Shown piece after piece: positions 34,191-42,640 of a DNA stretch of 64,000 nucleotides. Made by a program: the position numbers and the translations under genes. The stretch lies in NCBI RefSeq assembly GCF_002938425.1, contig NZ_POQU01000001.1, positions 1-64,000 on the forward strand, given 5' to 3'. The DNA is from Blastococcus atacamensis (lineage in GTDB: Bacteria; Actinomycetota; Actinomycetes; Mycobacteriales; Geodermatophilaceae). Position 1 is the first letter of the stretch. Every line of letters starts with the position of its first letter. The notes under the pieces were generated by a model, which saw only the letters and a list, made by a program, of their open reading frames with translations, searched no databases and was not told the origin of the DNA.

Positions 34191-35285
34191 TCAGGCGCTG
34201 CGGGGCAGGGGAGCATTCGGGCCGAGCTCGCGGCGCAGTGCCCGCGCGGCGGCCTGGCCGGCCCGGTTGGCGCCGATCGTGCTGGCCGACGGGCCGTAGC
34301 CGACCAGGTGCAGCCGCGGTTCGCCGACGACCTGGGTGCCGTCGAGGCGGAAGCCGCCGCCGGGCTCCCGGAGGTGCAGCGGGGCCAGGTGGCCGACGGC
34401 GGCCCGGAAGCCGGTGGCCCAGAGGATCACGTCGGCGGCGACGAACCGGCCGTCCTCCCACGCGACGCCGTCGGGGGTGATCCGGTCGAACATCGGCAGC
34501 CGGTCGAGGACTCCGCGGTCGAGGCCGTCGCGGATGTAGGGGGTGGAGACCAGCAGGCCGGTGAGACCCACGACGCTGCCCGGCCGGCGGCCCTCGCGGA
34601 CCGCCTGCTCCACCTTGGCCACCACCTCGCGGCCGGCGTTCTCGTCGAACACCCCCTCGCGCCACACCGGAGGCCGGCGGGTCACCCAGGTGGTGCCGGT
34701 GACCAGAGAGATCTCGCCCAGCAGCTGGGTGGCCGACGCGCCACCCCCGACGACCACGACGTGCTGCCCGCGGAACTCCTCTGCGGTCCGGTAGTCGACG
34801 GTGTGCAACTGCCGGCCGCGGAAGACGTCCTGCCCCGGATAGCGGGGGACGAACGGGCGGCTCCACGTGCCGGTGGCGTTCACCACCGCGCGCGCCGTCC
34901 AGTCGCCGTCGTCGGTGGACAGCCGGAATCCGCCGTCGTCGGTCCGGTGGACCGAGGTCACCCGGACCGGACGGACGACGGGGAGCTCGAAGTGCTCCTC
35001 GTAGGCAGCGAAGTAGGCCGGGACCGACTCGACGGCGGGTGCGCGGTCGTCGTCCGGGACGAACGGCAGGCCGGGCAGGTCGTGCACCCGGTGCGTCGTG
35101 CCGAGGGTCAGCGAGGGCCAGCGGTGCCGCCACGCCCCACCGGGCGCGGGCTCGCCGTCGAGGACGACGAAGCCGGTGCCGCGCTCGAACCCCTGCCGCG
35201 CCAGCGCCCAGGCCGTGGACAGGCCGGCCTGACCCGCACCGACCACCACGACGTCGACGTCGCGGGCTGGAGGCCGGTGCGTCAT
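34191..35285 (-). CDS. Flavin-containing monooxygenase/oxidoreductase
   Basis: A 364-residue FAD/NAD(P)-dependent oxidoreductase. The FAD motif is VVVVGAGQAGLSTAWAL, the second dinucleotide motif is VVVVGGGASATQLLGEI, and the ATGTWSRP and ILWATGFRAAVGHL segments are typical of the flavin monooxygenase and CzcO-like group. The conserved Trp and PGxxxR loop (WRHRWPSLTLGTTHRV) support it. ATG at 35285 is preferred over a GTG far upstream. It is divergent from the ATP-grasp gene; ACCAACCGACCGGT in the 147-bp gap may be regulatory. Confidence 0.88.
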   Translation of the reverse strand: MTHRPPARDVDVVVVGAGQAGLSTAWALARQGFERGTGFVVLDGEPAPGGAWRHRWPSLTLGTTHRVHDLPGLPFVPDDDRAPAVESVPAYFAAYEEHFELPVVRPVRVTSVHRTDDGGFRLSTDDGDWTARAVVNATGTWSRPFVPRYPGQDVFRGRQLHTVDYRTAEEFRGQHVVVVGGGASATQLLGEISLVTGTTWVTRRPPVWREGVFDENAGREVVAKVEQAVREGRRPGSVVGLTGLLVSTPYIRDGLDRGVLDRLPMFDRITPDGVAWEDGRFVAADVILWATGFRAAVGHLAPLHLREPGGGFRLDGTQVVGEPRLHLVGYGPSASTIGANRAGQAAARALRRELGPNAPLPRSA

Positions 35286-35432
35286 GCCGGGGAAACCGCA
35301 GGCCGACCCGCGTCCTTCCCACCGGCTGCCGGGCGTCGCCCGATCGTGATGGGACGTGTCGGTTCCTCTTCCCTGTGAAACCAACCGACCGGTATGGTCC
35401 GGCCCTCTCATCGAGCGGACGGGGGCACCACG

Positions 35433-36746
35433 ATGGCGGGGTCGGGCGCAGGCGGTCGGAAGTTCTCCTCGCGGGATCGCTGGTTCGTGTCCGTGGAGCT
35501 ACTCCGGCGGTCGTCCGCCGTGCGCCCCGAGCTCGGGGTGGGGGAGCGGCTGGACGCCCCGGGTGTGGCTCAGCTGGAACGGGCCCGGGCGCGCGGGCTG
35601 CAGACGGCGGTCCTGGTCGGCGACCGGGCGTTCTACGGAGACGACGCGGACTGGCTGGTCGACCGGTGGGTGGAGTGCGACACCCTGGACCCCGCGGCGA
35701 TCGTGGCGGCGGTCGACGAGCTCGGCGGCGTCGTCCTCGCCGTCACGAGCACCGTCGACTCCTTCCTCGCACCGACGGCCGCGGCGGTCCGGGCGCTCGG
35801 GCTGCGCGGCCCGACGCCCGGCACCCCCGTGCTCTCCGACGACGAGGCGGTCCTCCGCGCGGCGATGGCGGACGCGGGCGTCGCCGTCGCCCCCTGGGTG
35901 TCGGTGTGCGCGGGCGAGCCCGGGCTCGCCTCGGCCGTGGGCTATCCCTGCGTCGTCGCGCCGGTGGACGGCTCCCGGCGGTGGGACGTCGCGCTGGTGG
36001 GGGATGACCGGGAACTGCGGGCGCTGGCCACCCGGCACGGGGGGCGCAGCACCTACGGCCGGCAGGTCCGCCCTCGCCACCGGCTGCTCGTCGAGCAGTA
36101 CGTGCACGGGCCGCGGTACGCCGCCGACGGGTTCGTCGTGGAGGGGCGGCCGGAGGTCCTCGCCTGGTCCGAGCAGGTCATGACGCTGCCGCCGGAGTTC
36201 ACCGAGCTGGCGCTGACCGCGACGCGGCAGGCGCCCGTCGGGATCGCGCCCGCGTACGTGGAGGCAGCGCTCGCCGCCGCCGGGCACGACTCCGGGCCGT
36301 TCCACCTGGAGTTCGTGCTGGGCCCGGCGGGGCCGGTGCTGGTCGCGCTGCACGCGCGGCCGGCCGCGCCAGGAGCCCAGCTGTGCGTCGACCACGTCAG
36401 TGGCGTGGACACCGCGGACCTCGCCGTCGCGTTGCTGCTCGGGGAGCCGGTGCCCGTCGCGCGACCCGACCCGGCCGTGGCGGCGTGCACCCGCATGTAC
36501 CTGATGTCGCACCACGCCGGGCGGGTCCGCGAGGTCTCCGGCGTGCGCGAGGTCGCGGCCATCCCCGGTCTCGTGCTGGCCGAGGTCTTCACCGACGTGG
36601 GCGGTGGCATCGAGCTCCCCGGATCGCCCGCCGGCTACCTCGGGCACGTGATCGCCGCGGGCGCCACGCCGGAGCAGGCGCGGCGCCGGGCCGTGTTCGC
36701 GCTGAACGGCATCCGCGTGGACGTCGAGGTGCTGCAGACCGTCTGA
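35433..36746 (+). CDS. ATP-grasp domain protein with altered metal-binding end
   Basis: A 437-residue protein with the ATP-grasp layout: an N-terminal Rossmann-like preATP domain (LQTAVLVGDRAFYGD), a middle VLRAAMADAGVAVAPWVSV hinge, the ATP-binding sheet LLVEQYVHGPRYAADGFVV, and a C-terminal FHLEFVLG. Such enzymes couple a carboxylate to an amine or thiol at the cost of ATP. The usual Mg-binding motif ExNxR after that strand is here VALHARPA: the second Glu is Ala and the Asn is His or Ala. Either the metal is held differently or the protein is not catalytic. The last 100 residues resemble the carboxylate-amine ligase C-terminal domain. Confidence 0.8.
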   Translation: MAGSGAGGRKFSSRDRWFVSVELLRRSSAVRPELGVGERLDAPGVAQLERARARGLQTAVLVGDRAFYGDDADWLVDRWVECDTLDPAAIVAAVDELGGVVLAVTSTVDSFLAPTAAAVRALGLRGPTPGTPVLSDDEAVLRAAMADAGVAVAPWVSVCAGEPGLASAVGYPCVVAPVDGSRRWDVALVGDDRELRALATRHGGRSTYGRQVRPRHRLLVEQYVHGPRYAADGFVVEGRPEVLAWSEQVMTLPPEFTELALTATRQAPVGIAPAYVEAALAAAGHDSGPFHLEFVLGPAGPVLVALHARPAAPGAQLCVDHVSGVDTADLAVALLLGEPVPVARPDPAVAACTRMYLMSHHAGRVREVSGVREVAAIPGLVLAEVFTDVGGGIELPGSPAGYLGHVIAAGATPEQARRRAVFALNGIRVDVEVLQTV

Positions 36747-37074
36747 CCGCCTCACCTGCTGCGTTGATGTACCGGACCACCCAGTCGTTGTCGACCTCGA
36801 TCAGCCCGACTGGCTGGACTCGAGAGTCGGAGACTCCTCGTCGACCTGCTCGTCGGTTCACCGCCGGCTCGTCACGACCCCTCTTGCCTGCCCATCAGCC
36901 CCCCTGCACCGGCGGTCGACCCATCGGTCATCCAGATACCGGTTGCCATCCGCCGTGCGCAGCCGCGATGTCGCACCATTGCGGAGTTGTCTGCTCGGCG
37001 ACCTCGCTCAGCAGCAGTCGCCCGTATCGGGCAGGCTGGTCCCCGGGGCCGTGACGGCAGGACCGGAGGTAGAA
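36747..37074. other. Intergenic region with a possible PAS-domain remnant
   Basis: 328 bp without an intact gene. On the minus strand at about 36755-36850 the codons read PVGLIEVDNDWVVRYINAAGEAV, resembling the start of a PAS sensory domain. No start or continuation is present. The right half, up to the SDR ribosome-binding site at 37065, shows nothing recognisable. Confidence 0.4.
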
Positions 37075-37830
37075 GTGAGCGGGGCGACAGGGCTGCGCGG
37101 ACGGGTCGCGCTGGTGACCGGTGGCAGCAGCGGCCTGGGCAGGGCAACGGCTCTGGCCCTGGCTGGAGACGGCGCCGATGTCGCGGTACTGGCCCGCGGA
37201 TCCGCCGATCTGGATCTGACGGCCGAGCAGGTCCACGCCCGTGGCGTGCGAGCGAGCGCGGCGGTGGTGGATCTCGCCGATGCCGATGAGATCGAGCGGG
37301 CGGTATGTCAGGTGCACGCCGACCTCGGCCGCGTCGACGTCCTGGTCAACGCGGCCGGAACCGATGTGCCTGGTCCGGTGGCCGAGCTCGACGTCGCAGC
37401 TTGGGATCGGGTGCTCGCAGTGAATCTGCGCGCGTCATTCGTGTTGGCCAAGGCAGTCTGGCCGGACATGCGTGAGAACGGCGGCGGAACCATCGTCAAC
37501 GTGTCCTCGGTGGCCGGCCGGCGCGGCTGGGCGAACGCCGCCGCGTACTGCTCCGCCAAGTTCGGGCTGACCGGCCTCACCCAGGCACTCGCGGCCGAGG
37601 GCAAACCGCATCGGATCCGCGCCTGCCTGGTTTATCCGGGCGCCATGGACACCAGCTGGGGCGTCTGGTCACCGGAAGATCGGACCGGCTCTGCTGAGCC
37701 GGCCCTGCCCGCCGACGCATTGGCACCCGATCAGGTCGCCCGCCTGATCAGCTGGATCGCCGCCGCCCCACCGGATGTGGTGCTCAACGAGGTAACCGTC
37801 ACCCCGCTGCTCGAGCAGGGATGGCCGTGA
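37075..37830 (+). CDS. Short-chain dehydrogenase/reductase
   Basis: A 251-residue classical SDR. Cofactor motif ALVTGGSSGLGRATALAL, then NAAGTDVPGP, active-site Ser in VNVSSVAGRRG and YCSAK (YxxxK). The C-terminal PGAMDTSWGVW is the substrate loop. GTG 37075 has a near-ideal CGGAGGT site 4-5 bases before it. Codon use is somewhat less GC-extreme than neighbours. Substrate unknown; closest in style to 3-oxoacyl reductases of the FabG group but without pathway context. Confidence 0.9.
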   Translation: MSGATGLRGRVALVTGGSSGLGRATALALAGDGADVAVLARGSADLDLTAEQVHARGVRASAAVVDLADADEIERAVCQVHADLGRVDVLVNAAGTDVPGPVAELDVAAWDRVLAVNLRASFVLAKAVWPDMRENGGGTIVNVSSVAGRRGWANAAAYCSAKFGLTGLTQALAAEGKPHRIRACLVYPGAMDTSWGVWSPEDRTGSAEPALPADALAPDQVARLISWIAAAPPDVVLNEVTVTPLLEQGWP

Positions 37831-37859
37831 GCCAGCGTGCATTGATCGACCCCGCGTTC

Positions 37860-37886
37860 GATCAGCAGGATCAGCAGGATCAGCGG
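37860..37886 (+). repeat. Three tandem 9-bp units
   Basis: GATCAGCAG occurs twice followed by GATCAGCGG, directly after the SDR gene. In one frame this reads DQQDQQDQR, but no supported gene is present. Confidence 0.6.
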
Positions 37887-38098
37887 GTCACCGGGGTGGG
37901 GCTGGGGCTGGTCGAGACGATCCGGTGCCTGCGAGCCTCCGGCGGGCAAGCGTCCTCCGGCGGCGATGCACCGGAGGGGCGGTCCCGTCCCGAGTGGCCG
38001 GAGAACCGGGTGAGGGTTGTCGATGGCCGAGCGCGAACCACGGTCGCCGCGGCGGGAAATCGCCTTGCGCGGACGTGCCGGCGAAGCCGGTGGTGAAG

Positions 38099-38171
<73 letters not shown>

Positions 38172-38348
38172 GGATGCACCGGCGTGCCGGGCAACGAGGC
38201 AGAACGATACCAGCGTCGCGCCGCGTCCATCGCAGGTGGTCGGGGAGGGCTTCGCCACACGTGGCGGCCACCGCGATGTCGTCCGTGCGTGGACACTGAT
38301 GAGGAGCGCTCGCCCCAGGTGGGGCGAGGCGGGAGGACAGAGGAGCCG

Positions 38349-39569
38349 GTGCAGGTGCGACGGACAGCCGCGATGATCGCCGCGGGGACGCTGGTCCTCC
38401 TGGCCGGGTGCAGCGGGGACGACACCGCGAAGTCCGGTGAGCCCACCGCGCAGGCCGAGCCGGCGACTGTCGAGCTCGCCGTCGCCGACGGATCGGTCGA
38501 CGTCTCTCCGGTGGTGCCGCTCGAGATCTCGGTCGACGGCGGTGAGCTCTCCGAGGTGACGGTGACCGACGGCGAGGGCGCGCCCGTGCCCGGCGCCGTC
38601 GCGCCGGCCGCCGACGAGGAGCCGGCCACCGACGACGAGGCCGCCGAGGACGGCGCGGCCGCCCAGGTCTGGACGCCGGAGACCCCGCTGGCCTACGGCA
38701 CGAGCTACACGCTGACGGCCACCGCCACCAACGGCGACGACGAGACGACCACCGGGACGTCGACCTTCACCACGGTCACCCCCGAGTCCGTCACGACCCC
38801 CTCGGTCGGCCCGCTCGACGGCCAGACGGTCGGCGTCGGCATGCCGATCCGCGTCTACTTCGAGGAGCCGGTGGCCGACAAGGCCGCCGTCGAGAGCCAC
38901 CTCGCGGTGACCAGCACGACCCCGACCGACGGTGTGTGGAGCTGGCTCAACGACACCGAGGTGCACTTCCGGCCGTCGCAGTACTGGCCGGAGAACATCG
39001 AGGTCACCGTCGACGCCGACCTGTACGGCGTGAACTTCGGCGACGGGGTGTGGGGCGAGAAGAACCGCTCGGTGTCCTTCTCCATCGGCGAGCGGCACGT
39101 CTCGATCGCCGACGCCGCCACCCACACCATGGAGGTGTTCGACGGCGACCAGCTGGTGCAGACCTTCCCGATGAGCGCCGGTGGCTCGGACTTCCCCAGC
39201 CGCAACGGGGCGCACGTGGTCACCGAGCTGAACCGGGACCGGATCATGGACTCCAGCACCTACGGCACCCCGGTCGACAGCCCCAACGGGTACCGGACGC
39301 CCGTCGAGTACGCCGTCCGCCTGTCCAACAACGGCGAGTTCGTGCACGCCGCACCGTGGTCGGTGGCGCAGCAGGGGCGCGAGAACGTCTCGCACGGCTG
39401 CATCAACCTCTCCACCGACCGGGCAGCCTGGTTCTTCAACTTCTCCCAGCCCGGCGACGTCGTGGAGATCAAGAACTCCGAAGGACCCGCGCTCTCGGCG
39501 GCCGACGGGGACATCTACGACTGGGCGATCTCCTGGGAGGAGTGGCAGGCCGGCAGCGCGCTGAAGTGA
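38349..39569 (+). CDS. Lipoprotein L,D-transpeptidase
   Basis: A 406-residue cell-wall enzyme that forms 3-3 cross-links in peptidoglycan outside the membrane. The lipobox is LVLLAGC with Cys21, giving a lipid anchor. Two immunoglobulin-like domains follow (about residues 40-140 and 145-240, as in mycobacterial Ldt proteins), separated from the signal by an acidic Ala-rich linker. The YkuD domain starts at RHVSIADAATHTMEVFDGD and has HAAPWSVAQQG and the catalytic SHGCINLS with Cys351. GTG 38349 is the start directly before the signal peptide, with GAGG upstream. Confidence 0.93.
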   Translation: MQVRRTAAMIAAGTLVLLAGCSGDDTAKSGEPTAQAEPATVELAVADGSVDVSPVVPLEISVDGGELSEVTVTDGEGAPVPGAVAPAADEEPATDDEAAEDGAAAQVWTPETPLAYGTSYTLTATATNGDDETTTGTSTFTTVTPESVTTPSVGPLDGQTVGVGMPIRVYFEEPVADKAAVESHLAVTSTTPTDGVWSWLNDTEVHFRPSQYWPENIEVTVDADLYGVNFGDGVWGEKNRSVSFSIGERHVSIADAATHTMEVFDGDQLVQTFPMSAGGSDFPSRNGAHVVTELNRDRIMDSSTYGTPVDSPNGYRTPVEYAVRLSNNGEFVHAAPWSVAQQGRENVSHGCINLSTDRAAWFFNFSQPGDVVEIKNSEGPALSAADGDIYDWAISWEEWQAGSALK

Positions 39570-39641
39570 TCACCGGTGAGCAGGGGGCGTTTCTCCCTCT
39601 GTGACCACGGGCACCCTTCCGCCGACTCGAGGAGGGTGGTC

Positions 39642-40052
39642 ATGGAGACCTGGAAGATCGTGCTCATCGTCGCCGTCGCACTGGTGCTGGTCGCACTGCT
39701 GGTGCTGGCGCTGCTCAAGCGGGCGCGGGTCGCACGCGTGCAGCGCGAGGCGCAGCACCGCGAGCAGGCGCGCGAGAACCTGCAGGAGGCGCAGCTCCGG
39801 GCAGCCCGGGCGGACAAGGAGCAGGCGCTCGCCGAGGAGCAGGCCGCGGCGGCCCGGCGCGAGATTGCCGAGGTGCAGGAGCGTTCGGCGCTGGCCGAGC
39901 AGGAGGCCCGGGAGCGGGCCGCCCGCGCCGGTGAGGACCGCACGGCCGCCGAGCAGCTGCGGTCCGAGGCGCAGCGACTCGCACCCGACCTGACGGGCGA
40001 CGGGCACCACCCGCAGCACGGTTCTCCTGACGGTGGTGCCACCCGCCGCTGA
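39642..40052 (+). CDS. Single-pass membrane protein with long coiled coil
   Basis: A 136-residue protein: one N-terminal membrane helix (residues 4-25, WKIVLIVAVALVLVALLVLALL), then a basic patch and a long Ala/Glu/Arg-rich coiled coil from about 30 to 115 (REQARENLQEAQLRAARADK and onward), ending in a polar tail. Likely cytoplasmic with an N-terminal anchor. No family name is certain. The ATG at 39642 has GGAGG 7 bases upstream. Its place after an L,D-transpeptidase hints at a cell-envelope role, which is inference. Confidence 0.78.
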   Translation: METWKIVLIVAVALVLVALLVLALLKRARVARVQREAQHREQARENLQEAQLRAARADKEQALAEEQAAAARREIAEVQERSALAEQEARERAARAGEDRTAAEQLRSEAQRLAPDLTGDGHHPQHGSPDGGATRR

Positions 40053-40107
40053 GTTTCGCCGGCCCCGCCGGTCAAACCTTTCGAGGACGTCGACTCGGAG
40101 GGGTGTC

Positions 40108-41190
40108 ATGACCGATCTGCTGGCCATCGGTACGCGCAAGGGGCTGTTCCTGGCCCGCAGTGACGACGGGCGCCGGACCTGGACGCTGGACGGGCCGCAC
40201 CTCCTGGCTCAGGAGGTCGCGGCCGTCTGCGTCGACACCCGCCGGGCAGGCCCGCGCATCCTGGCGGGCATCCAGTACGGGCACTGGGGACCGACCGTGA
40301 TGTGGTCCGACGACCTGGGTGCCACCTGGGACGAGACTGATTCCGGCGCGATCCGGTTCCCCGCCGACACCGGGGCGGCGCTGGCACGGGTCTGGCAGCT
40401 CCGGCCCGACTCGGCCGACCGGCCCGACGTGGTGTGGGCCGGGTGCGAGCCGCACTCGCTGTGGCGCAGCACCGACGGCGGTTGCAGCTTCTCCCTCGTC
40501 CGCGGCCACTGGGACCACCCGCACCGGCCCGAGTGGGAGCCCGGCGGCGGCGGGGGAGCGGTGCACACGATCCTGCCCGACCCGGCCTCGGACCGGGTCA
40601 CCATCGCGATGAGCGGCGGTGGCGTCTACCTGAGCGACGACGGCGGCTCATCCTGGGAGCCGCGCAATCGCGGGATCAGCGCCGTCTTCATGCCCGAGCC
40701 GGCGCCGGAGTACGGGCAGTGCGTGCACAAGGTGGCCGTCGACGCCGCCGGCCCGGACACGATGGTCGCGCAGAACCACTTCGGGGTGTTCCGCACCGAG
40801 GACGCCGGGCGGACCTGGTCCTCCATCGCCGGCGGGCTCCCGGCGGACTTCGGCTTCCCGATCGCGACCTCGCCGATCACGCCCGGGACGGCGTGGGTGG
40901 TGCCCCTGGTGGCGGACATGCAGCGCGTGCCACCGGGCGGGAAGCTGCGCGTCCACCGCACCCGCGACGCCGGGGCCACCTGGACCGAGGGCGGCGTCGG
41001 CCTGCCCGATGCCGCGTGGACCGCGGTCATGCGGGACGCGTTCTGCGTGGACGAGGGCGATCCGACCGGCGTCTACGTCGGCACCCGCGACGGCTGCGTC
41101 TACGCCAGCGCCGACGAGGCGGAGTCCTTCACCCTCGTCGCCGACCACCTGCCCGACGTGCTCGCGGTGCGCGCGGTGCGACTCCCGTGA
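40108..41190 (+). CDS. BNR/sialidase-like repeat beta-propeller protein
   Basis: A 360-residue propeller protein without signal peptide. It carries the BNR/Asp-box pattern SxDxGxTW repeatedly: RSDDGRRTW, WSDDLGATW, STDGGCSF, LSDDGGSSW, RTEDAGRTW and TRDAGATW. Such proteins are often labelled exo-alpha-sialidase or photosystem-assembly-like (YCF48), but the catalytic arginine triad of sialidases is not evident, so no reaction is claimed. ATG 40108 has GGAGGGG upstream. Its stop overlaps the GTG of a MoaD-like gene. Confidence 0.85.
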   Translation: MTDLLAIGTRKGLFLARSDDGRRTWTLDGPHLLAQEVAAVCVDTRRAGPRILAGIQYGHWGPTVMWSDDLGATWDETDSGAIRFPADTGAALARVWQLRPDSADRPDVVWAGCEPHSLWRSTDGGCSFSLVRGHWDHPHRPEWEPGGGGGAVHTILPDPASDRVTIAMSGGGVYLSDDGGSSWEPRNRGISAVFMPEPAPEYGQCVHKVAVDAAGPDTMVAQNHFGVFRTEDAGRTWSSIAGGLPADFGFPIATSPITPGTAWVVPLVADMQRVPPGGKLRVHRTRDAGATWTEGGVGLPDAAWTAVMRDAFCVDEGDPTGVYVGTRDGCVYASADEAESFTLVADHLPDVLAVRAVRLP

Positions 41191-41468
41191 CCGTGCAGGT
41201 CCTGCTCCCCGGCGTGCTCGCCGACCTCGCCGGCGGCGCCAAGCACCTCGACGTCGAGCCGGCGGGGGACACCCTCGCCGACGTGCTGGACGAGCTGGCC
41301 GCTCGGCACCCCATGCTGGGGCGGCGGCTCCGCGACGAGACGGGCACGGTGCGGCGGTTCGTGAACGTCTACGTGGACGGCGACGACATCCGCTACGCCG
41401 GCGGCCTGACGACGACGGTGCGCGACGGCGCCCAGGTGCAGGTGCTGCCCTCGATCGCGGGCGGCTGA
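41187..41468 (+). CDS. MoaD/ThiS family ubiquitin-like protein
   Basis: A 93-residue beta-grasp protein. It begins VTVQVLLPGVLADLAGG, has LADVLDELAARHPMLGRRL, then RFVNVYVDGDDIRYAGG and ends VLPSIAGG. The terminal Gly-Gly is the site of adenylation and thiocarboxylate formation used in molybdopterin, thiamine and some cysteine pathways. The extra loop with DDIRYAGGL is typical of the stand-alone actinobacterial group rather than canonical MoaD. It overlaps the propeller gene by 4 bp (GTGA), a recurring actinobacterial pair; partner activating enzyme not seen here. Confidence 0.9.
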   Translation: MTVQVLLPGVLADLAGGAKHLDVEPAGDTLADVLDELAARHPMLGRRLRDETGTVRRFVNVYVDGDDIRYAGGLTTTVRDGAQVQVLPSIAGG

Positions 41469-41481
41469 GGGGGCAGGGGGC

Positions 41482-41724
41482 TCAGAGGGAGGCGAGCTGC
41501 GCGCAGTTCGGGCACAGCTGCTGCTCCTCGTAGCCCTCGGGGGGCCAGGGGAGCTGCTCGTCGATGGAGACGTAGGCGCCGCACAGGGCCTTGCGGCTCT
41601 GCCCTGCCACCCGGCCGATCGTGGCGTGCGCCGGGCCGATCTGACGGGGCGTGAGGCCCTCCGCACCGAAGGAGCCGACCATCACGACCGCGTGGGCTGT
41701 TCCGTACGCGTAAACGGTGGTCAT
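41482..41724 (-). CDS. Small cysteine-containing hypothetical protein
   Basis: An 80-residue protein with CGAYV in the middle and LCPNCAQL at the end; these three cysteines, and a histidine earlier, could form a small zinc site. Segments VYAYGTAHAVVMVGSFG and GPAHATIGRVAGQSRKALCG are mostly strand-forming. I chose the ATG at 41724; an in-frame GTG at 41793 would add 23 residues. No family recognised. Convergent with the MoaD-like gene. Confidence 0.55.
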   Translation of the reverse strand: MTTVYAYGTAHAVVMVGSFGAEGLTPRQIGPAHATIGRVAGQSRKALCGAYVSIDEQLPWPPEGYEEQQLCPNCAQLASL

Positions 41725-41841
41725 GTCGACAGGGTCCGGGCCCGTCCGCCGGGAGACCAGCACCGCCGGGTACGTGTTCGGCGCAGCCGCCACATCCGCC
41801 CCGTCCGTACCGGGATCCGCGCAGATCGGTGGTATCCGGCT

Positions 41842-42144
41842 CTATCGCTCGTCGGCGTCGACGATCTCGCGCAGCGCGCGCACGTGCCCCGCGTAGGCCC
41901 GAGCTCCCTCGCGGGTGAGCGAGAGCCACAGCCGGCTGCGCGAGTTCCGCACGGCGCGCTCCTGCTGCACGTACCCGGCGTCGACGAGGTGCGCGAGCTG
42001 CTTGCTCAGCGCCGACTTCGACAGTCCCAGGCGGTCCTGGAGGACGCCGAACTCGATGCTCTGCGCGGCGCTGAGCATCGCGCAGATCCGCAGGCGCTGC
42101 GGCGCGTGGATGACCTCGTCGAAGGCGACCGTCTCAGCGTCCAT
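41842..42144 (-). CDS. Winged-helix transcriptional regulator (MarR/HTH_27-like)
   Basis: A 100-residue DNA-binding protein consisting of one winged helix: IHAPQRLRICAMLSAAQSIEFGVLQDRLGLSKSALSKQLAHLVDAGYVQQER, recognition helix SKSALSKQLAHL, then a wing RNSRSRLWLSLTREG. This is the 'winged helix DNA-binding domain' group that lacks a separate sensor domain. Its ATG overlaps the end of the membrane protein gene upstream, so the two are co-expressed. It is the best candidate to bind the inverted repeat at 42583-42631, a common arrangement for this family. Confidence 0.88.
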   Translation of the reverse strand: MDAETVAFDEVIHAPQRLRICAMLSAAQSIEFGVLQDRLGLSKSALSKQLAHLVDAGYVQQERAVRNSRSRLWLSLTREGARAYAGHVRALREIVDADER

Positions 42145-42592
42145 CGCCGTAGATCTTCACGTAGCGGTATCCGGTGACGAGCACGATCGCGGCAGCGACG
42201 GCGGCGCCGACCAGGAACACCCACCGGGCACCGGTCGTCTCGTCGAGCACCAGGCACAGCAGGTAGGTGCCCGAGGTCCCGAGCAGGAACGGGACCATGT
42301 CCGCGGGCCGTGGCGTGACCCACGAGACGCCGTCGCGGTTGAGCCAGTACCGGTGCCCGAGCCCACCCGCGCCGGCGGCGATGGCCACGATCGCCACCAG
42401 CTGGGTCATCCGGCCGGCGTCGGAATCCGGTAGCAGCTGCACCAGGTGGAGGCCCGCGATGGCGGCCGCCATGGCGACGAAGAACCAGTACGGGATGGGC
42501 GGGTACCGCACCGCGTCCTGGTCCTCGGCGAGCTGTCGCAGCGACTCGCGCGCCTCGTCCGGCGTGGGGGAGTGCCGCGATGGGGTTTCCAT
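42134..42592 (-). CDS. Four-helix membrane protein partnered with a winged-helix regulator
   Basis: A 152-residue protein. After a polar N-terminus (about 30 residues) there are four helices: IPYWFFVAMAAAIAGLHLV, TQLVAIVAIAAGAGGLG, FLLGTSGTYLLCLVL and FLVGAAVAAAIVLVTGY. Membrane-protein/PadR- or HTH_27-type pairs like this are frequent in actinobacteria, but their function is unknown. The start codon itself lies inside the left arm of the inverted repeat at 42583-42631, so binding there would block transcription or translation start. Its end overlaps the regulator gene by 11 bp. Confidence 0.78.
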   Translation of the reverse strand: METPSRHSPTPDEARESLRQLAEDQDAVRYPPIPYWFFVAMAAAIAGLHLVQLLPDSDAGRMTQLVAIVAIAAGAGGLGHRYWLNRDGVSWVTPRPADMVPFLLGTSGTYLLCLVLDETTGARWVFLVGAAVAAAIVLVTGYRYVKIYGDGR

Positions 42593-42631
42593 GCAGGAAA
42601 CAGTAGCGCAGAGTTTCCTGCATGGAAACCC
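42583..42631. promoter_or_regulatory. Perfect 19-bp inverted repeat, probable double operator
   Basis: GGGTTTCCATGCAGGAAAC at 42583-42601 and its complement at 42613-42631, 11 bp apart. Each arm contains its own dyad TTTCC-N5-GGAAA (42586-42600 and 42614-42628, centres 28 bp apart). It covers the start of the membrane protein gene and lies just after the fadD stop, so it could also act as a fadD terminator hairpin. Confidence 0.7.
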
Positions 42632-42640
42632 TTGATCGGA

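Noticed and set aside
37821-38096. Short frame with DQQDQQ after the SDR gene
   Set aside because: No ribosome-binding site, and only the 9-bp repeat produces the apparent pattern.
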